Positions 16,852 to 25,459 of a DNA stretch of 37,542 nucleotides are shown here, piece by piece. Position 1 is the stretch's first letter. Each line of letters starts with the position of its first letter. A program made the translations under genes and the position numbers. The stretch spans positions 1-37,542 of the forward strand of contig NZ_JAUCGJ010000046.1 of assembly GCF_030378065.1 (NCBI RefSeq). The letters are read 5' to 3'. A model generated the notes under the pieces. It was given only the letters and a program-made list of their open reading frames with translations. It was not told the origin of the DNA and did no database searches. This stretch comes from Candidatus Venteria ishoeyi. Its GTDB lineage: Bacteria; Pseudomonadota; Gammaproteobacteria; Beggiatoales; Beggiatoaceae.

Positions 16852-18105
16852 TTAAGATTTTGTTAATCTGGCTAAAGCGGAAAATACTGAAACCCGGCCC
16901 AAAATAACGCGGGAAATCAGATCGGCGCTGACCACTGCCAGGGTACCGGGCAGGATGAGTTCGGTGCGCCCGGTCAGTTCCAGCAAGGCCGCCAGCGCGG
17001 CTAAAGGTGCTTGCAGGGTTGCGCCCATCATTGCCAGCATTCCCACTAAGGGGTAAATTGCAAAGTGTTCGCCACTGCCCAGCAGCGTACCCATGATAGC
17101 GCCTACAGTACCACCAATCAGTAAGGATGGCCCAATCACGCCGCCGGGCACGCGCAGACCTATGGCGCATCCGGTTGCCAGAAACTTGCAGGCCAGAATT
17201 GCCAATAAGCCGTATAACAGCAGTTCTCCTGATAAAATTCGACTTAGGCTGTCATAACCCACGCCCAGAATTTCCGGGGCCAGTTGCCCCAGCAAGCCGG
17301 TAATCAAGCCAGCCAAAGTAAAGGCGTACAGCGGCGACCAGTTACGGCTGTATTTATTGACAAATTCAACTAAAGCGATAAAGCCGCTGGCGAGCAAACC
17401 AATGACCAACGCTAATAATAATAAATAGCCCATTTCTGCAATGGGAAACGATATCAAAGCCGGTACGTTAAAGGCGGGAGCCGCGCCATAGAAAAAACGC
17501 CCCAATAATGCACCCAGCACCGCAGAGGCCATGATGGGTAAAAAGCGCAGGCTCTGGTAAGCCACTTCCAACACTTCAATGACAAAAATAATGCCTGCCA
17601 GCGGGGTGTTAAACGCTGCGGCAATTGCTGCGGCAACCCCGCAGGCAACCAGAATGCGCCCTTCCGCCTCTTCCATGCCTGCCAGATTAGCGACTTTGGC
17701 ACCACTACCCGCGCCTAAGTGTACCCCCGGCCCTTCCCGGTCTACCGATTGCCCGCAGACAATTGCGAAAATACCGGCAAAAAATTGTAGCAGGGTATTT
17801 TTACCGGGAATAACAACCCGCCCTTTGGCGCGCATTCGCAGTAATACATGCAATATACCCACTTGCCGCATGGCAGGAGGAAGTTGATGAAAAACCAGAC
17901 CCAGCAATAAACCGCCTGCGCTGGGCAGCGCAAAAATCAACCAACCCGGCAGGGATTCATAGCCACCAATTTGGTGTTCAGGTAATGCCGCAATTTGGAT
18001 AAACTCAACCAGATAACGAAATAATAATACGCTGCCTGCCGCTAATAGGCTGACTATCAGGCTTAGCAGGGTAACACGTAAAATGAGAGGATGCGCGCAC
18101 CACAT
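16852..18105 (-). CDS. ClC-family chloride channel/transporter
   Basis: A 417-residue, strongly hydrophobic multi-pass protein. GQSVDREGPGVHLGAGSGAK corresponds to the G-x-E-G-P filter segment with the gating glutamate, NTPLAGIIFVIEVLE to the conserved N-x-P-x-x-G-x-x-F-x-x-E helix, and GLRVPGGVIGPSLLIGG to the GGxxxPsL filter. The first filter motif GSGIP is not obvious. There are no C-terminal CBS domains, as in E. coli ClcA. It moves chloride (possibly H+-coupled or fluoride) across the inner membrane. Its ATG directly abuts the stop of the upstream membrane gene, so they form one operon. Confidence 0.88.
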   Translation of the reverse strand: MWCAHPLILRVTLLSLIVSLLAAGSVLLFRYLVEFIQIAALPEHQIGGYESLPGWLIFALPSAGGLLLGLVFHQLPPAMRQVGILHVLLRMRAKGRVVIPGKNTLLQFFAGIFAIVCGQSVDREGPGVHLGAGSGAKVANLAGMEEAEGRILVACGVAAAIAAAFNTPLAGIIFVIEVLEVAYQSLRFLPIMASAVLGALLGRFFYGAAPAFNVPALISFPIAEMGYLLLLALVIGLLASGFIALVEFVNKYSRNWSPLYAFTLAGLITGLLGQLAPEILGVGYDSLSRILSGELLLYGLLAILACKFLATGCAIGLRVPGGVIGPSLLIGGTVGAIMGTLLGSGEHFAIYPLVGMLAMMGATLQAPLAALAALLELTGRTELILPGTLAVVSADLISRVILGRVSVFSALARLTKS

Positions 18106-18924
18106 TCAGGCAAGAAAATCATCAGAATCGGAGGTGGAGGGTTTGGAATCCTGGTTTTCTTCAGAAGGCTTTGCTGGCGGGGGTTCTGTACGCAGTTTCA
18201 GATCATGCCAGGTCACCATTACCACCGCATAAAAATAAGGCGTGGCAAGGCTGCTGCAAACAATACTGGTTAAGGTGACGGCAGTATGAAAACCCGTAGC
18301 AGGCCCGGATGCAGTATAAAACAGGCTGCCAACGATAGTCAGCGGGATCAGGTTGACCGCCAGCATTAACATTAAAGCCACGCCGAGCATGATAGAAACC
18401 CGCCACCAATAGCGCCAACTGCGTTGATGACTGACAAGCAAGGCATTTAAAATGGTACGATTTTCAAATAAAATTTCCTGCTGATAAAAAAACAGGCTGA
18501 CCGAAAGAATAATACCGGGCAGAATAAATGCCATTAGTCCGAAAAAGATAATCACGGCATAGATAACCGCAGCAGCGAATACCGGTAGTAACTTTTGTAA
18601 GGCAAATCTCAGTATCTGCCCACGACTGAGCTGGCGCTGATACAGCACTGCGCCAATCTGGTAGAGCATGGCATTGGTCAGAAAAATCATGCCCAGCATA
18701 AATGGCCATAACAATATGCTCAGCGTTTCCAGCGCTGCCTGCATCTGGGTTTCATCAGTCACTTGTGCATCAGGTAAAAATAAGCTCAACAGTTGATTAA
18801 ACAAGGCAATGGCAAAACTGAAAGGCAGTACGCTGGGCAGGCTGTGTTTAAATAAACGAAAAGCACTGTCCAGTAACTCTCCAGTATCCTGGGCTTGTTG
18901 CGGCGTTGTCCACAAGGGTTTCAT
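18106..18924 (-). CDS. Multi-pass membrane protein of unknown function
   Basis: A 272-residue protein with about six hydrophobic segments, including SILLWPFMLGMIFLTNAML, VFAAAVIYAVIIFFGLMAF, IMLGVALMLMLAVNLIPL and a segment near VTLTSIVCSSLATPYFYAVV, and a charged, Ser/Asp-rich cytoplasmic tail (SEENQDSKPSTSDSDDFLA). The PFSFAIALFN start and FILPGIILSVSLFFYQQEIL segment resemble the loosely defined YciC/BPSS1780-type membrane families, but I do not recognise a function. It starts 2 nt after the upstream gene's stop and abuts the ClC gene. Confidence 0.8.
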   Translation of the reverse strand: MKPLWTTPQQAQDTGELLDSAFRLFKHSLPSVLPFSFAIALFNQLLSLFLPDAQVTDETQMQAALETLSILLWPFMLGMIFLTNAMLYQIGAVLYQRQLSRGQILRFALQKLLPVFAAAVIYAVIIFFGLMAFILPGIILSVSLFFYQQEILFENRTILNALLVSHQRSWRYWWRVSIMLGVALMLMLAVNLIPLTIVGSLFYTASGPATGFHTAVTLTSIVCSSLATPYFYAVVMVTWHDLKLRTEPPPAKPSEENQDSKPSTSDSDDFLA

Positions 18925-18926
18925 GC

Positions 18927-19910
18927 TCAGCCATTCTCCCTCTCATCAAGCTGTTTCAACAGATGACAGATTAACATTTCTTCTTCCTCATCCAGACCCT
19001 CGGTTAAGCGTATCACATCGCGTTCCTGCGCCAGAATCTGTTCAATACTGCCCCCCAGATTCCAGCCATTTTTCTGTAAATCAGGCACAATATGACTGCT
19101 TAACTGCGTGCTGATTTCCTGGTTACCGTTCACCGCTTCAAGTACTAAACTGAAAAGTGGGGCAAATTCTGTTAATAATTGGCTGATTTCTTCATCGTTA
19201 TTGCCTTGCGACGTGGAAGGGAGCATCTTATTTAACATCTGAAAAATACCCAGTGCATTGTCACGCTCTGCTTGCGGTAAATGTGATAAAGCCTGGTTGA
19301 GCGCTTTCTCATCAGCATCTTGTGAAATCAATTCTAATATTTCGGGTGGTAAATCACGTAATTTTGCCAACTGCGCCTGCATTTCAACAGTAAAACCAAA
19401 CTCTCCAAGCTCACCTGGGGCTAAGCTTGCCGCCATTTCTGAAAAAAACAGGATTTTTTGTGCATCTGGAACTTGCGCCATGGCCTGTTCAAAGCCTGCC
19501 TCATCCCCTGAATTTAATAAACCTTGTGCTTCATCTGGAATGAATTTAGAAAATTGTTCCGTTTTATCCGCCATTTCCTTTAATTCATTCAAGGCATCAA
19601 GCTGTTGACGGGCAAGCTTTGCCTGTGCTTTTGGCATGTCTGCCAGAAGTTTGGTTACGGCCTCCTGCTCACCTGCAACAAAAAAAGCCATGAGATCATG
19701 GGTTAGGGCGGTAATTTCTTCCATCAGCATGGATAACCAGGCATGATTGGTATCATCAACAGACAAGCCCATTAACATTGCTAATTTTTGTTTATCCGGC
19801 AAGGCTTTCAGTGCCGTTAACAGCCCCGCGCTGTCTGTTGGCATTTCCGCCATGACGGCTTCGGGGATAACTTGTTTGATCTGTTCAATGTGTTCTGGCG
19901 TTAATTGCAT
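18927..19910 (-). CDS. Acidic, helical repeat protein of unknown function
   Basis: A 327-residue soluble protein from the ATG at 19910 (AAGGA lies about 7 nt upstream; an ATG at 19937 lies inside a dispersed repeat and is rejected). It is rich in Glu, Gln, Leu and Ala and should be nearly all helix. A short motif A-L-x-x-(L/M/V)-P-x-A-Q-(K/R) recurs four times: LTALKALPDKQK near 31, VTKLLADMPKAQAK near 85, FEQAMAQVPDAQK near 140 and LNQALSHLPQAERD near 204, suggesting repeated helical hairpins. I do not recognise the family. It heads an operon with the membrane protein and ClC channel, hinting at a membrane-associated role. Confidence 0.75.
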   Translation of the reverse strand: MQLTPEHIEQIKQVIPEAVMAEMPTDSAGLLTALKALPDKQKLAMLMGLSVDDTNHAWLSMLMEEITALTHDLMAFFVAGEQEAVTKLLADMPKAQAKLARQQLDALNELKEMADKTEQFSKFIPDEAQGLLNSGDEAGFEQAMAQVPDAQKILFFSEMAASLAPGELGEFGFTVEMQAQLAKLRDLPPEILELISQDADEKALNQALSHLPQAERDNALGIFQMLNKMLPSTSQGNNDEEISQLLTEFAPLFSLVLEAVNGNQEISTQLSSHIVPDLQKNGWNLGGSIEQILAQERDVIRLTEGLDEEEEMLICHLLKQLDERENG

Positions 19911-19927
19911 TACATTTCCTTTATTTC

Positions 19928-20062
19928 CCATGCACAAGGTTAAAACCTTCGCCTTTCAGGCGAACAGATTTATCTCTAATGTTTAACGGTAAAACTTAAA
20001 ATATGGGTTTTAGCCCTAACACCCCAAAGGGGTATTTTAATATAGCCTGGGGCAACGCCCCA
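19928..20062. repeat. Dispersed repeat R1, copy a
   Basis: These 135 bp recur as the reverse complement at 25323-25457 with one mismatch (TAGCCCT against TAGCGCT). The unit is a train of small hairpins: GCCTTTCAGGC, ACCCCAAAGGGGT and CCTGGGGC-AAC-GCCCCAGG. It starts 18 bp upstream of the unknown helical gene. Between R1a and R2a (20063-20163) there is a further GCCCTGAAAGGGC-type palindrome pair and no gene. Confidence 0.9.
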
Positions 20063-20163
20063 GGGTAGAGAATGATACGTTTACGCCCTGAAAGGGCAGG
20101 TTAAAATGATTGCAATATTTTAATCTGCCCTTTCAGGGCGTGAATGGCACGGATGCAATTCCA

Positions 20164-20292
20164 GGGGCGTTGCCCCTGGCTATATTAATTCGCCCCGTTG
20201 GGGCTAAACAACAGGGCTTGTCCACCCTGTATCTCGGCTTTCAGCAGCCAAACGCTCTAACCCACCCGTCTTTTAGCGGGTGGTTGTTTAGT
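20164..20292. repeat. Dispersed repeat R2, copy a (contains the zwf stop and terminator hairpin)
   Basis: These 129 bp recur inverted at 24707-24835 with a handful of mismatches. The unit has consecutive hairpins: GCCCCGTTGGGGC, AGGGC/GCCCT (imperfect in this copy), CGGCTTTCAGCAG and CCACCCG-N8-CGGGTGG. The last lies just after the zwf stop codon, which is itself inside the repeat, so it is likely to act as the zwf terminator. Confidence 0.88.
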
Positions 20293-21772
20293 TTTTTGTG
20301 GCTGGGTTCATGGAATCACGCCAGTTTTGATCTTCCCGTTCAAATAAACGGCGGCTTTCTTCCGGCCCCCAACTGCCTGCGGGATAGGTCGGAATATAAT
20401 CGCGTTCCATCGCCCAGACACGCAAAACCGGGTCAACCACTCGCCATGCGGCTTCCACTTCGTCATAACGTAAAAACAAGGATTGATCGCCTTTAATTAC
20501 GTCCAGTAACAAGTCCTCATAGGCATCGGTCGCTGGTACATCACCTTCCCGCAAATTGGCATCTAATGTGGTTTGCCGGGTGTGCATTTCCATGCCGGGT
20601 TCTTTAACTGTCATTTCCAGCTTTAAATACGCGCAAGGCTGTATGCCCAGCAAAACCCAGTTTGGGCGCATTTTTTGTAATTGTGAGGTGCGAAAAAATT
20701 GTTTGGGTGGCGCTTTGAAACAAATAGAGACCACAGATTGATTTTCTGCCATGCGCTTGCCGGTGCGTAAATAAAACGGTACACCTGCCCAGCGCCAGTT
20801 ATCAATATACAACTTCATGGCGGCGTAAGTTTCGGTGACGCTGCACGGCGGTACATTATCCTCGTCCAGATAAGCTTTGGTTTTTTCCCCCTGAATCCTG
20901 CCGCTGGTATATTGCGCGCGGTAAGTCTGGGCATGTACCGCATCAGAGGGAATGCTGCGAATGGATTGTAAAACCTTAACTTTTTCATTGCGCAAGGCCT
21001 CTGCTTCCATTGAGGCAGGCGGCTCCATCGCCACCAGGGTCAATAATTGCAGCAAATGGCTTTGAATCATATCGCGCATCGCGCCCGCGCCATCGTAATA
21101 ATCCGCGCGTGAGCCGACCCCCAGATTTTCTGAGTGGGTAATCTGCACATGGTCGATATAATTACGGTTCCATAAAGGCTCCAGCATCACATTGGCAAAT
21201 CGAAACACCTGTACATTACGCACTGTGCCCTTGCCTAAATAATGATCAATACGGAAAATCTGCTCTTCACGCAAATAACGCATTAAACGCTGTTGCAAGG
21301 CATGGGCACTTTCCAAATCATAACCAAACGGTTTCTCAATAATGACGCGCCGCCAGCCGTGAGTTTCATCCAATAATTGATGCGTGCTGAGGTTTTCAAC
21401 CACAGTGCCAAAATCGGCGGGGCGAATAGCCATATAAAAAGCAACATTGCCGGGGTATTCGCTATGGCTGGCAAATAACGCAGCGAGTGCCGGATACATG
21501 TCCGCTACGCTGAGATCGCCCTGAAAATAGGATAAACGTGCCTGAAACCGTGCAAAAACAGCCTCATCCAAACCATTTCTGGCCTTGGCACGGATCATGG
21601 CCCTGGCTTCCTGGTGAAGTTTTTCAAGCGTCCAGGCACGTCGCCCACTGGCAATAATTTTAGTGCCTTCCGGCAATAAACCCGCAACTTCCAGATGATA
21701 CAAGGCAGGCATCAATTTTATTTTGGAAAGATTACCCGTTGCGCCGAAAATGACATAAGTACAAGGTTCCAT
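20288..21772 (-). CDS. zwf: Glucose-6-phosphate 1-dehydrogenase
   Basis: A 494-residue enzyme of normal length that oxidises glucose 6-phosphate to 6-phosphogluconolactone with NAD(P)+, the entry to the oxidative pentose phosphate and Entner-Doudoroff routes. The nucleotide-binding GATGNLSKIKLMPAL is at the N-terminus, IIEKPFGYDLESA binds substrate and coenzyme, and RIDHYLGKGTVRNV carries the catalytic His region. The usual signature DHYLGK-[EQK] has Gly here, an oddity. IKLYIDNWRWAGVPFYLRTGKR-like sequence (WRWAGVPFYLRTGKRM) is intact. A run of G residues just before the ATG could serve as ribosome site. No pgl or edd neighbour is present. Confidence 0.95.
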   Translation of the reverse strand: MEPCTYVIFGATGNLSKIKLMPALYHLEVAGLLPEGTKIIASGRRAWTLEKLHQEARAMIRAKARNGLDEAVFARFQARLSYFQGDLSVADMYPALAALFASHSEYPGNVAFYMAIRPADFGTVVENLSTHQLLDETHGWRRVIIEKPFGYDLESAHALQQRLMRYLREEQIFRIDHYLGKGTVRNVQVFRFANVMLEPLWNRNYIDHVQITHSENLGVGSRADYYDGAGAMRDMIQSHLLQLLTLVAMEPPASMEAEALRNEKVKVLQSIRSIPSDAVHAQTYRAQYTSGRIQGEKTKAYLDEDNVPPCSVTETYAAMKLYIDNWRWAGVPFYLRTGKRMAENQSVVSICFKAPPKQFFRTSQLQKMRPNWVLLGIQPCAYLKLEMTVKEPGMEMHTRQTTLDANLREGDVPATDAYEDLLLDVIKGDQSLFLRYDEVEAAWRVVDPVLRVWAMERDYIPTYPAGSWGPEESRRLFEREDQNWRDSMNPATKN

Positions 21773-21816
21773 TGCCCCCCCTAAAAAACACTACTTGGGG
21801 CAGTATTTTTTTAGAT

Positions 21817-22239
21817 TTAAATTTTACCGTTTACATTGAAATCAATCAGTATTTGTAATAATTCATCGCAAATCAAAACACTTTCCCGGTATCCGTTGCA
21901 ATCTATATCAAAATTATATCGATATTCTTCAGCGCATACGGTGATTACTAATAAATCACTGCGGTATTTAGATTTATTGACTTTAAAATTAGTCAACGCA
22001 ATGACTTCTTCCAATAATTTATTTAATTGATGCGATTTAGAATAAGAACCAAACTCACTTTTGGTTTCTAAAATAGATTTGAATAAACATTCAAACATTT
22101 GTTGGTAATGGAAGCAATGGATTGAGCAATCTTCAATATTACTGTTATTTAATAGATCAATTGCCACAGCATGTTCCCATGCTTTACCGCTAAGGTTCTT
22201 GTGATTTTCAAATTCGTATAAAATTTTGCTATAAATCAT
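21817..22239 (-). CDS. HEPN-domain-like small protein, orphan
   Basis: A 140-residue, AT-rich, helical protein. CFHYQQMFECLFKSILE followed by SKSHQLNKLLEEVI resembles the HEPN pattern of a His-containing helix, a Q-x-x-E/x-x-L-K segment and a later H-x-L-x-x-L helix. HEPN proteins are often ribonuclease toxins (HepT) or ligand-binding partners of MNT nucleotidyltransferases. No MNT gene is adjacent, and the R-x4-6-H active motif is not clear (EYRYNFDID is the only nearby arginine cluster). Codon use is more AT-rich than in zwf or gltD, which suggests acquisition. The assignment is tentative. Confidence 0.55.
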   Translation of the reverse strand: MIYSKILYEFENHKNLSGKAWEHAVAIDLLNNSNIEDCSIHCFHYQQMFECLFKSILETKSEFGSYSKSHQLNKLLEEVIALTNFKVNKSKYRSDLLVITVCAEEYRYNFDIDCNGYRESVLICDELLQILIDFNVNGKI

Positions 22240-22357
22240 AATTATGACTCTTTACCAGGAGGCAGTTTGCAAATTTAATCCATTAAATAAGCTAATGTCT
22301 CTGACCCGTTGTGGTTTTAAGGGATAAACCCAGTCTGAACTGAAAACCGTAGCTTTT

Positions 22358-22590
22358 GTCATTCCCATGCAGACGGGAATACAGCCCTTGTGAATAATGG
22401 CTAGGAGCCTGTCCAAGAACACAAGACCTACTGCGGAAAAGCTGGATTTGGTCAGATTTCTCCCTTATTTTCGTTAAATATACCCAATATTCGCCTCAAA
22501 TAATGAAAAAATCTGCCTCAAACCAGCTTTCCCTCGCTACAGCCTCTGTTCTCGGACAGCCTCCTAGATACCTGCCTGCACAGGTATGAC
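22358..22590. repeat. Palindromic repeat split by a MITE
   Basis: The left half beginning GTCATTCCCATGCAGACGGG (22358) is an inverted partner of the right half ending CCTGCCTGCACAGGTATGAC (22590). Together they make the common intergenic 'GTCATtCC...GGtATGAC' type palindrome, interrupted by the element at 22404-22564. The gene-free stretch 22240-22676 contains this nest and nothing else recognisable. Confidence 0.65.
22404..22564. mobile_element. MITE-like element with TA target duplication
   Basis: The ends GGAGCCTGTCCAAGAACA and TGTTCTCGGACAGCCTCC form an imperfect inverted repeat (16 of 18 pairs), each flanked outside by TA (22402-22403 and 22565-22566). There is no open frame of note. 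Duplication of TA on insertion is the habit of IS630/Tc1-mariner elements, so this is probably a non-autonomous derivative of one. Confidence 0.7.
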
Positions 22591-22676
22591 ATTAAGATAA
22601 TGTTTCAAAGTGGATAGGGTTTAACAATTGTTCAAGGGTATCCCTTAAAACCACACTGGCATAGGCGTAGCAAATT

Positions 22677-24131
22677 TTATAGCGGTAATTCAGAATGCCC
22701 CATCAAATACTCATCTACGGCCCGCGCAGCCTGACGACCCTCGCGAATGGCCCATACCACCAGAGACTGTCCCCGGCGCATATCGCCTGCCGTAAACACC
22801 TTATCCACCGAAGTGGCATAACAACCCACGCCGTCAGTGCTGGCTTTCACATTGTTCCGGCCATCCAGGTCTACATTTAATGCTTCCAGCATACCGGCTT
22901 TAACCGGGTTAACAAAACCCATTGCCAGCAATACCAAATCGGCCTTCAGGGTAAATTCGCTGCCAGGAATTTCCTGCATTTGCATACGCCCGTCAGCGGC
23001 TTTAGTCCATTCCACGCGCACCAGATTAATTTCCTTAATCTGACCATTTTCACCGCAAAAAGACTGGGTCGCAACGCTCCAGTCGCGCTCACAACCTTCT
23101 TCCTGGGAAGTCGAGGTGCGCATTTTGAGCGGCCAATCAGGCCAGGTCAGCCCTTTGTCTTCGGACTCGGGGGGTTTAGGCATAATTTCCAATTGCGTAA
23201 TGGCTGCCGCGCCCTGGCGCTTGGAAGTACCAATACAATCTGAACCAGTATCACCACCACCAATCACGATAATATTTTTATCGTTTGCCAACAGTGACTC
23301 TACTTCAGGGATTTCATCACCTGCCACCCGTTTATTCTGCTGCCGCAGGAAATCCATCGCAAAATGCACACCGGCTAATTCACGACCGGGTACGGGCAAA
23401 TCACGCGGGTCTTCAGAACCACCGGTCAGCACTAAGGCATCATATTGATCCAATAAATTTTGCACCGGTAGTTCATCGCTGCCAACACAGCAGTTGGGAC
23501 GAAAACGCACCCCTTCAGCCTGCATTTGCGCAATGCGCCGGTCAATAGTGGATTTATCCAGCTTAAAGTCCGGTATGCCATAACGCAGCAAACCGCCAAT
23601 ACGATCCTGTTTTTCATAAACCGTTACTTCATGCCCTGCACGCGCCAGTTGCTGAGCGCAAGCCATGCCAGCAGGGCCGGAACCTACAACTGCAACCGTT
23701 TTCCCGGTGCGATGCAGTGGAATTTGTGGTGTAACCCAACCTTCCTTCCAGGCATGTTCAATGGTGCTATATTCGATGGTTTTAATGGTGACAGGTTGTT
23801 CAGTCAAGTTCAGCGTACAGGCCGCTTCACACGGTGCCGGACAAATGCGACCGGTGAACTCAGGGAAGTTATTGGTGGAATGTAATACATTAATGGCTTC
23901 CTGCCATTTATCCTGAGATACCAGATCATTCCAATCAGGAATAATATTATTAACCGGGCAGCCCTGATGACAATACGGGATCCCACAATCCATGCAGCGC
24001 GCGCCTTGCTTACGGACTTCAGACTCTTCCAGTGGAATCGCAAACTCATGATAATGCTGAATACGATCAGCGACCAGTGTATAACTACGATCCTGGCGTG
24101 CAATTTCCATAAAGCCAGTGGGTTTACCCAT
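22677..24131 (-). CDS. gltD: Glutamate synthase small subunit
   Basis: A 484-residue NADPH-dependent FAD/iron-sulfur subunit. The N-terminal cysteine clusters [17 protein letters not shown] and CPAPCEAAC bind the two 4Fe-4S centres, [20 protein letters not shown] binds FAD, and [20 protein letters not shown] binds [25 protein letters not shown] is the C-terminal FAD motif. It passes electrons to GltB for making glutamate from glutamine and 2-oxoglutarate. GAGGT lies 7 nt before the ATG. gltB is not in the window; it would normally sit next to gltD, so the gene stands alone or gltB is elsewhere. It is divergent from the comEA-like gene. Confidence 0.95.
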   Translation of the reverse strand: MGKPTGFMEIARQDRSYTLVADRIQHYHEFAIPLEESEVRKQGARCMDCGIPYCHQGCPVNNIIPDWNDLVSQDKWQEAINVLHSTNNFPEFTGRICPAPCEAACTLNLTEQPVTIKTIEYSTIEHAWKEGWVTPQIPLHRTGKTVAVVGSGPAGMACAQQLARAGHEVTVYEKQDRIGGLLRYGIPDFKLDKSTIDRRIAQMQAEGVRFRPNCCVGSDELPVQNLLDQYDALVLTGGSEDPRDLPVPGRELAGVHFAMDFLRQQNKRVAGDEIPEVESLLANDKNIIVIGGGDTGSDCIGTSKRQGAAAITQLEIMPKPPESEDKGLTWPDWPLKMRTSTSQEEGCERDWSVATQSFCGENGQIKEINLVRVEWTKAADGRMQMQEIPGSEFTLKADLVLLAMGFVNPVKAGMLEALNVDLDGRNNVKASTDGVGCYATSVDKVFTAGDMRRGQSLVVWAIREGRQAARAVDEYLMGHSELPL

Positions 24132-24235
24132 AGCATTACCTCTTTATATAAATAATCGACATTACGTCATGCAAAATTTATCTATCTTATCATTAAAAGC
24201 TTAGGCTTAAAAGGTATAGATTATTCACTGAATAC

Positions 24236-24265
24236 TTGCAATAAAAAGGTTTTTAGTCCTATAAT
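24236..24265 (+). promoter_or_regulatory. Promoter of the comEA-like gene
   Basis: TTGCAA (24236-24241) and a perfect TATAAT (24260-24265) are separated by 18 bp. Transcription would start near 24272, giving a leader of about 53 nt. Confidence 0.65.
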
Positions 24266-24324
24266 TGAAACCGCAGCGTGATGCTGTTTTTTTCTATTAA
24301 ATACAATCTCTTAAGGAGACTATA

Positions 24325-24711
24325 GTGAAATATTTCAAACATCTTTTAGTAACATTATTTATCACTGCTTTTTACTTTTCACCTGCTTTTGCAGATTCTC
24401 AAAAAATTGACATTAACGCAGCCAATGTCACCTTATTATCAACCCTGGCTGGCATTGGTGAGAAAAAGGCACAGGCCATTGTGGATTACCGCAGCAAAAA
24501 TGGCCCGTTTAAATCCATTAACGGCCTGGAACAAGTCAATGGCATTGGCCCAAAAACCATAGAAAAAAACAAAAGTTTGATTATGGTTAAAATAATGGCT
24601 TCCCAATCAAATCAAGTGACAACACCACAAGCACCTGTCACGCCAGCAGTCACTGAAACAGCAGTCGCCGCACCCACACCAGACAGTAATGAAAAAGCCA
24701 ATAAGCACTAA
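24325..24711 (+). CDS. comEA: Secreted ComEA-like helix-hairpin-helix DNA-binding protein
   Basis: A 128-residue protein with a GTG start preceded by AAGGAG (24313-24318). Residues 1-23 are a Sec signal peptide ending SPAFA. Residues about 26-92 are a tandem helix-hairpin-helix: DINAANVTLLSTLAGIGEKK then AQAIVDYRSKNGPFKSINGL and VNGIGPKTIEKNK. This is the ComEA unit that binds incoming DNA in the periplasm during natural transformation. The tail (rich in Thr, Pro and Ala) is low complexity. Together with PilD in this window, it fits a DNA-uptake capability. The stop codon lies inside repeat R2b, whose first hairpin is the probable terminator. Confidence 0.9.
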   Translation: MKYFKHLLVTLFITAFYFSPAFADSQKIDINAANVTLLSTLAGIGEKKAQAIVDYRSKNGPFKSINGLEQVNGIGPKTIEKNKSLIMVKIMASQSNQVTTPQAPVTPAVTETAVAAPTPDSNEKANKH

Positions 24712-24835
24712 ACAACCACCCGCTAAAAGACGGGTGGGTTAGAGCATTTGGCGGCTGAAAGCCGAGATACAGGGCGGACAAGCCCTGTTGTTTAGCCCCA
24801 ACGGGGCGCATTAATATAGCCAAGGGCAACGCCCC
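24707..24835. repeat. Dispersed repeat R2, copy b (contains the comEA stop and terminator hairpin)
   Basis: This is the inverted copy of 20164-20292. It holds CCACCCG-N8-CGGGTGG (24716-24737), CGGCTGAAAGCCG, AGGGC-N6-GCCCT and GCCCCAACGGGGC, a run of four tight hairpins. The first follows the comEA stop immediately. A separate CCCAATCC-TC-GGATTGGG hairpin lies downstream at about 24856-24873. Confidence 0.88.
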
Positions 24836-24931
24836 ACTACCATTAACTTAAAGAGCCCAATCCTCGGATTGGGAGTCTAAAAAGCACACCCAAGCCAAGG
24901 CTTGACCTCCTTTAAACTTTTGTGCCAGTAT

Positions 24932-25097
24932 TAAGGAGTGAGAATTTTATAACTTCAGCAACTTGGCTGGTCTTTTCCTCCATTTTCTGCGTTGTGAAAA
25001 CAGTTACATAGCTTGCTATGCGCCTGTTTTCACGCCTTGAAAATGAATAAAAATCCTGCGCCCAGTTTCTGCATTTATTTCATCCTCACTCCTAAGT
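24932..25097. mobile_element. MITE-like element with AGGAGTGAG ends
   Basis: The inverted ends AGGAGTGAG (24934-24942) and CTCACTCCT (25086-25094) enclose about 160 bp with no open frame. An internal imperfect palindrome lies at GTGAAAACAG (24995-25004) and CTGTTTTCAC (25024-25033). A partial copy of its right end lies at 25460-25507. The stretch 25098-25322 holds GCCTGGGGCAGCGCCCCAGGC and CCCTTTCAGGG hairpins of the R1 type and no gene. Confidence 0.6.
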
Positions 25098-25322
25098 TTA
25101 GACTTTTGGTTAAAAATTATTGCTTTATTCTCATTGGGTGAGCAAGTATATCCCTGAAAGGGATAAACATACTAGCCTGGGGCAGCGCCCCAGGCAGGTT
25201 ATTTTGTTGAATTAGAGCCCTTTCAGGGCTCTGGTATCATCACATTACAAACCCAGGGCGTTGCCCTGGGCTAGTATGTTTTGCCCCTTTGGGGCTTGAA
25301 TACTTTCTTAAGTTAATGGCAG

Positions 25323-25457
25323 TGGGGCGTTGCCCCAGGCTATATTAAAATACCCCTTTGGGGTGTTAGCGCTAAAACCCATATTTTAAGTTTTACCGTT
25401 AAACATTAGAGATAAATCTGTTCGCCTGAAAGGCGAAGGTTTTAACCTTGTGCATGG
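25323..25457. repeat. Dispersed repeat R1, copy b
   Basis: This is the inverted copy of 19928-20062 with one mismatch. With R2b it mirrors the R1a-R2a order on the other side of zwf-gltD-comEA. It ends 3 bp before a fragment of the MITE at 24932-25097. Confidence 0.9.
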
Positions 25458-25459
25458 AA

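Noticed and set aside
19911-19937. Earlier start of the helical protein
   Set aside because: The extra nine residues run into dispersed repeat R1a, and the ATG at 19910 has a better ribosome site.
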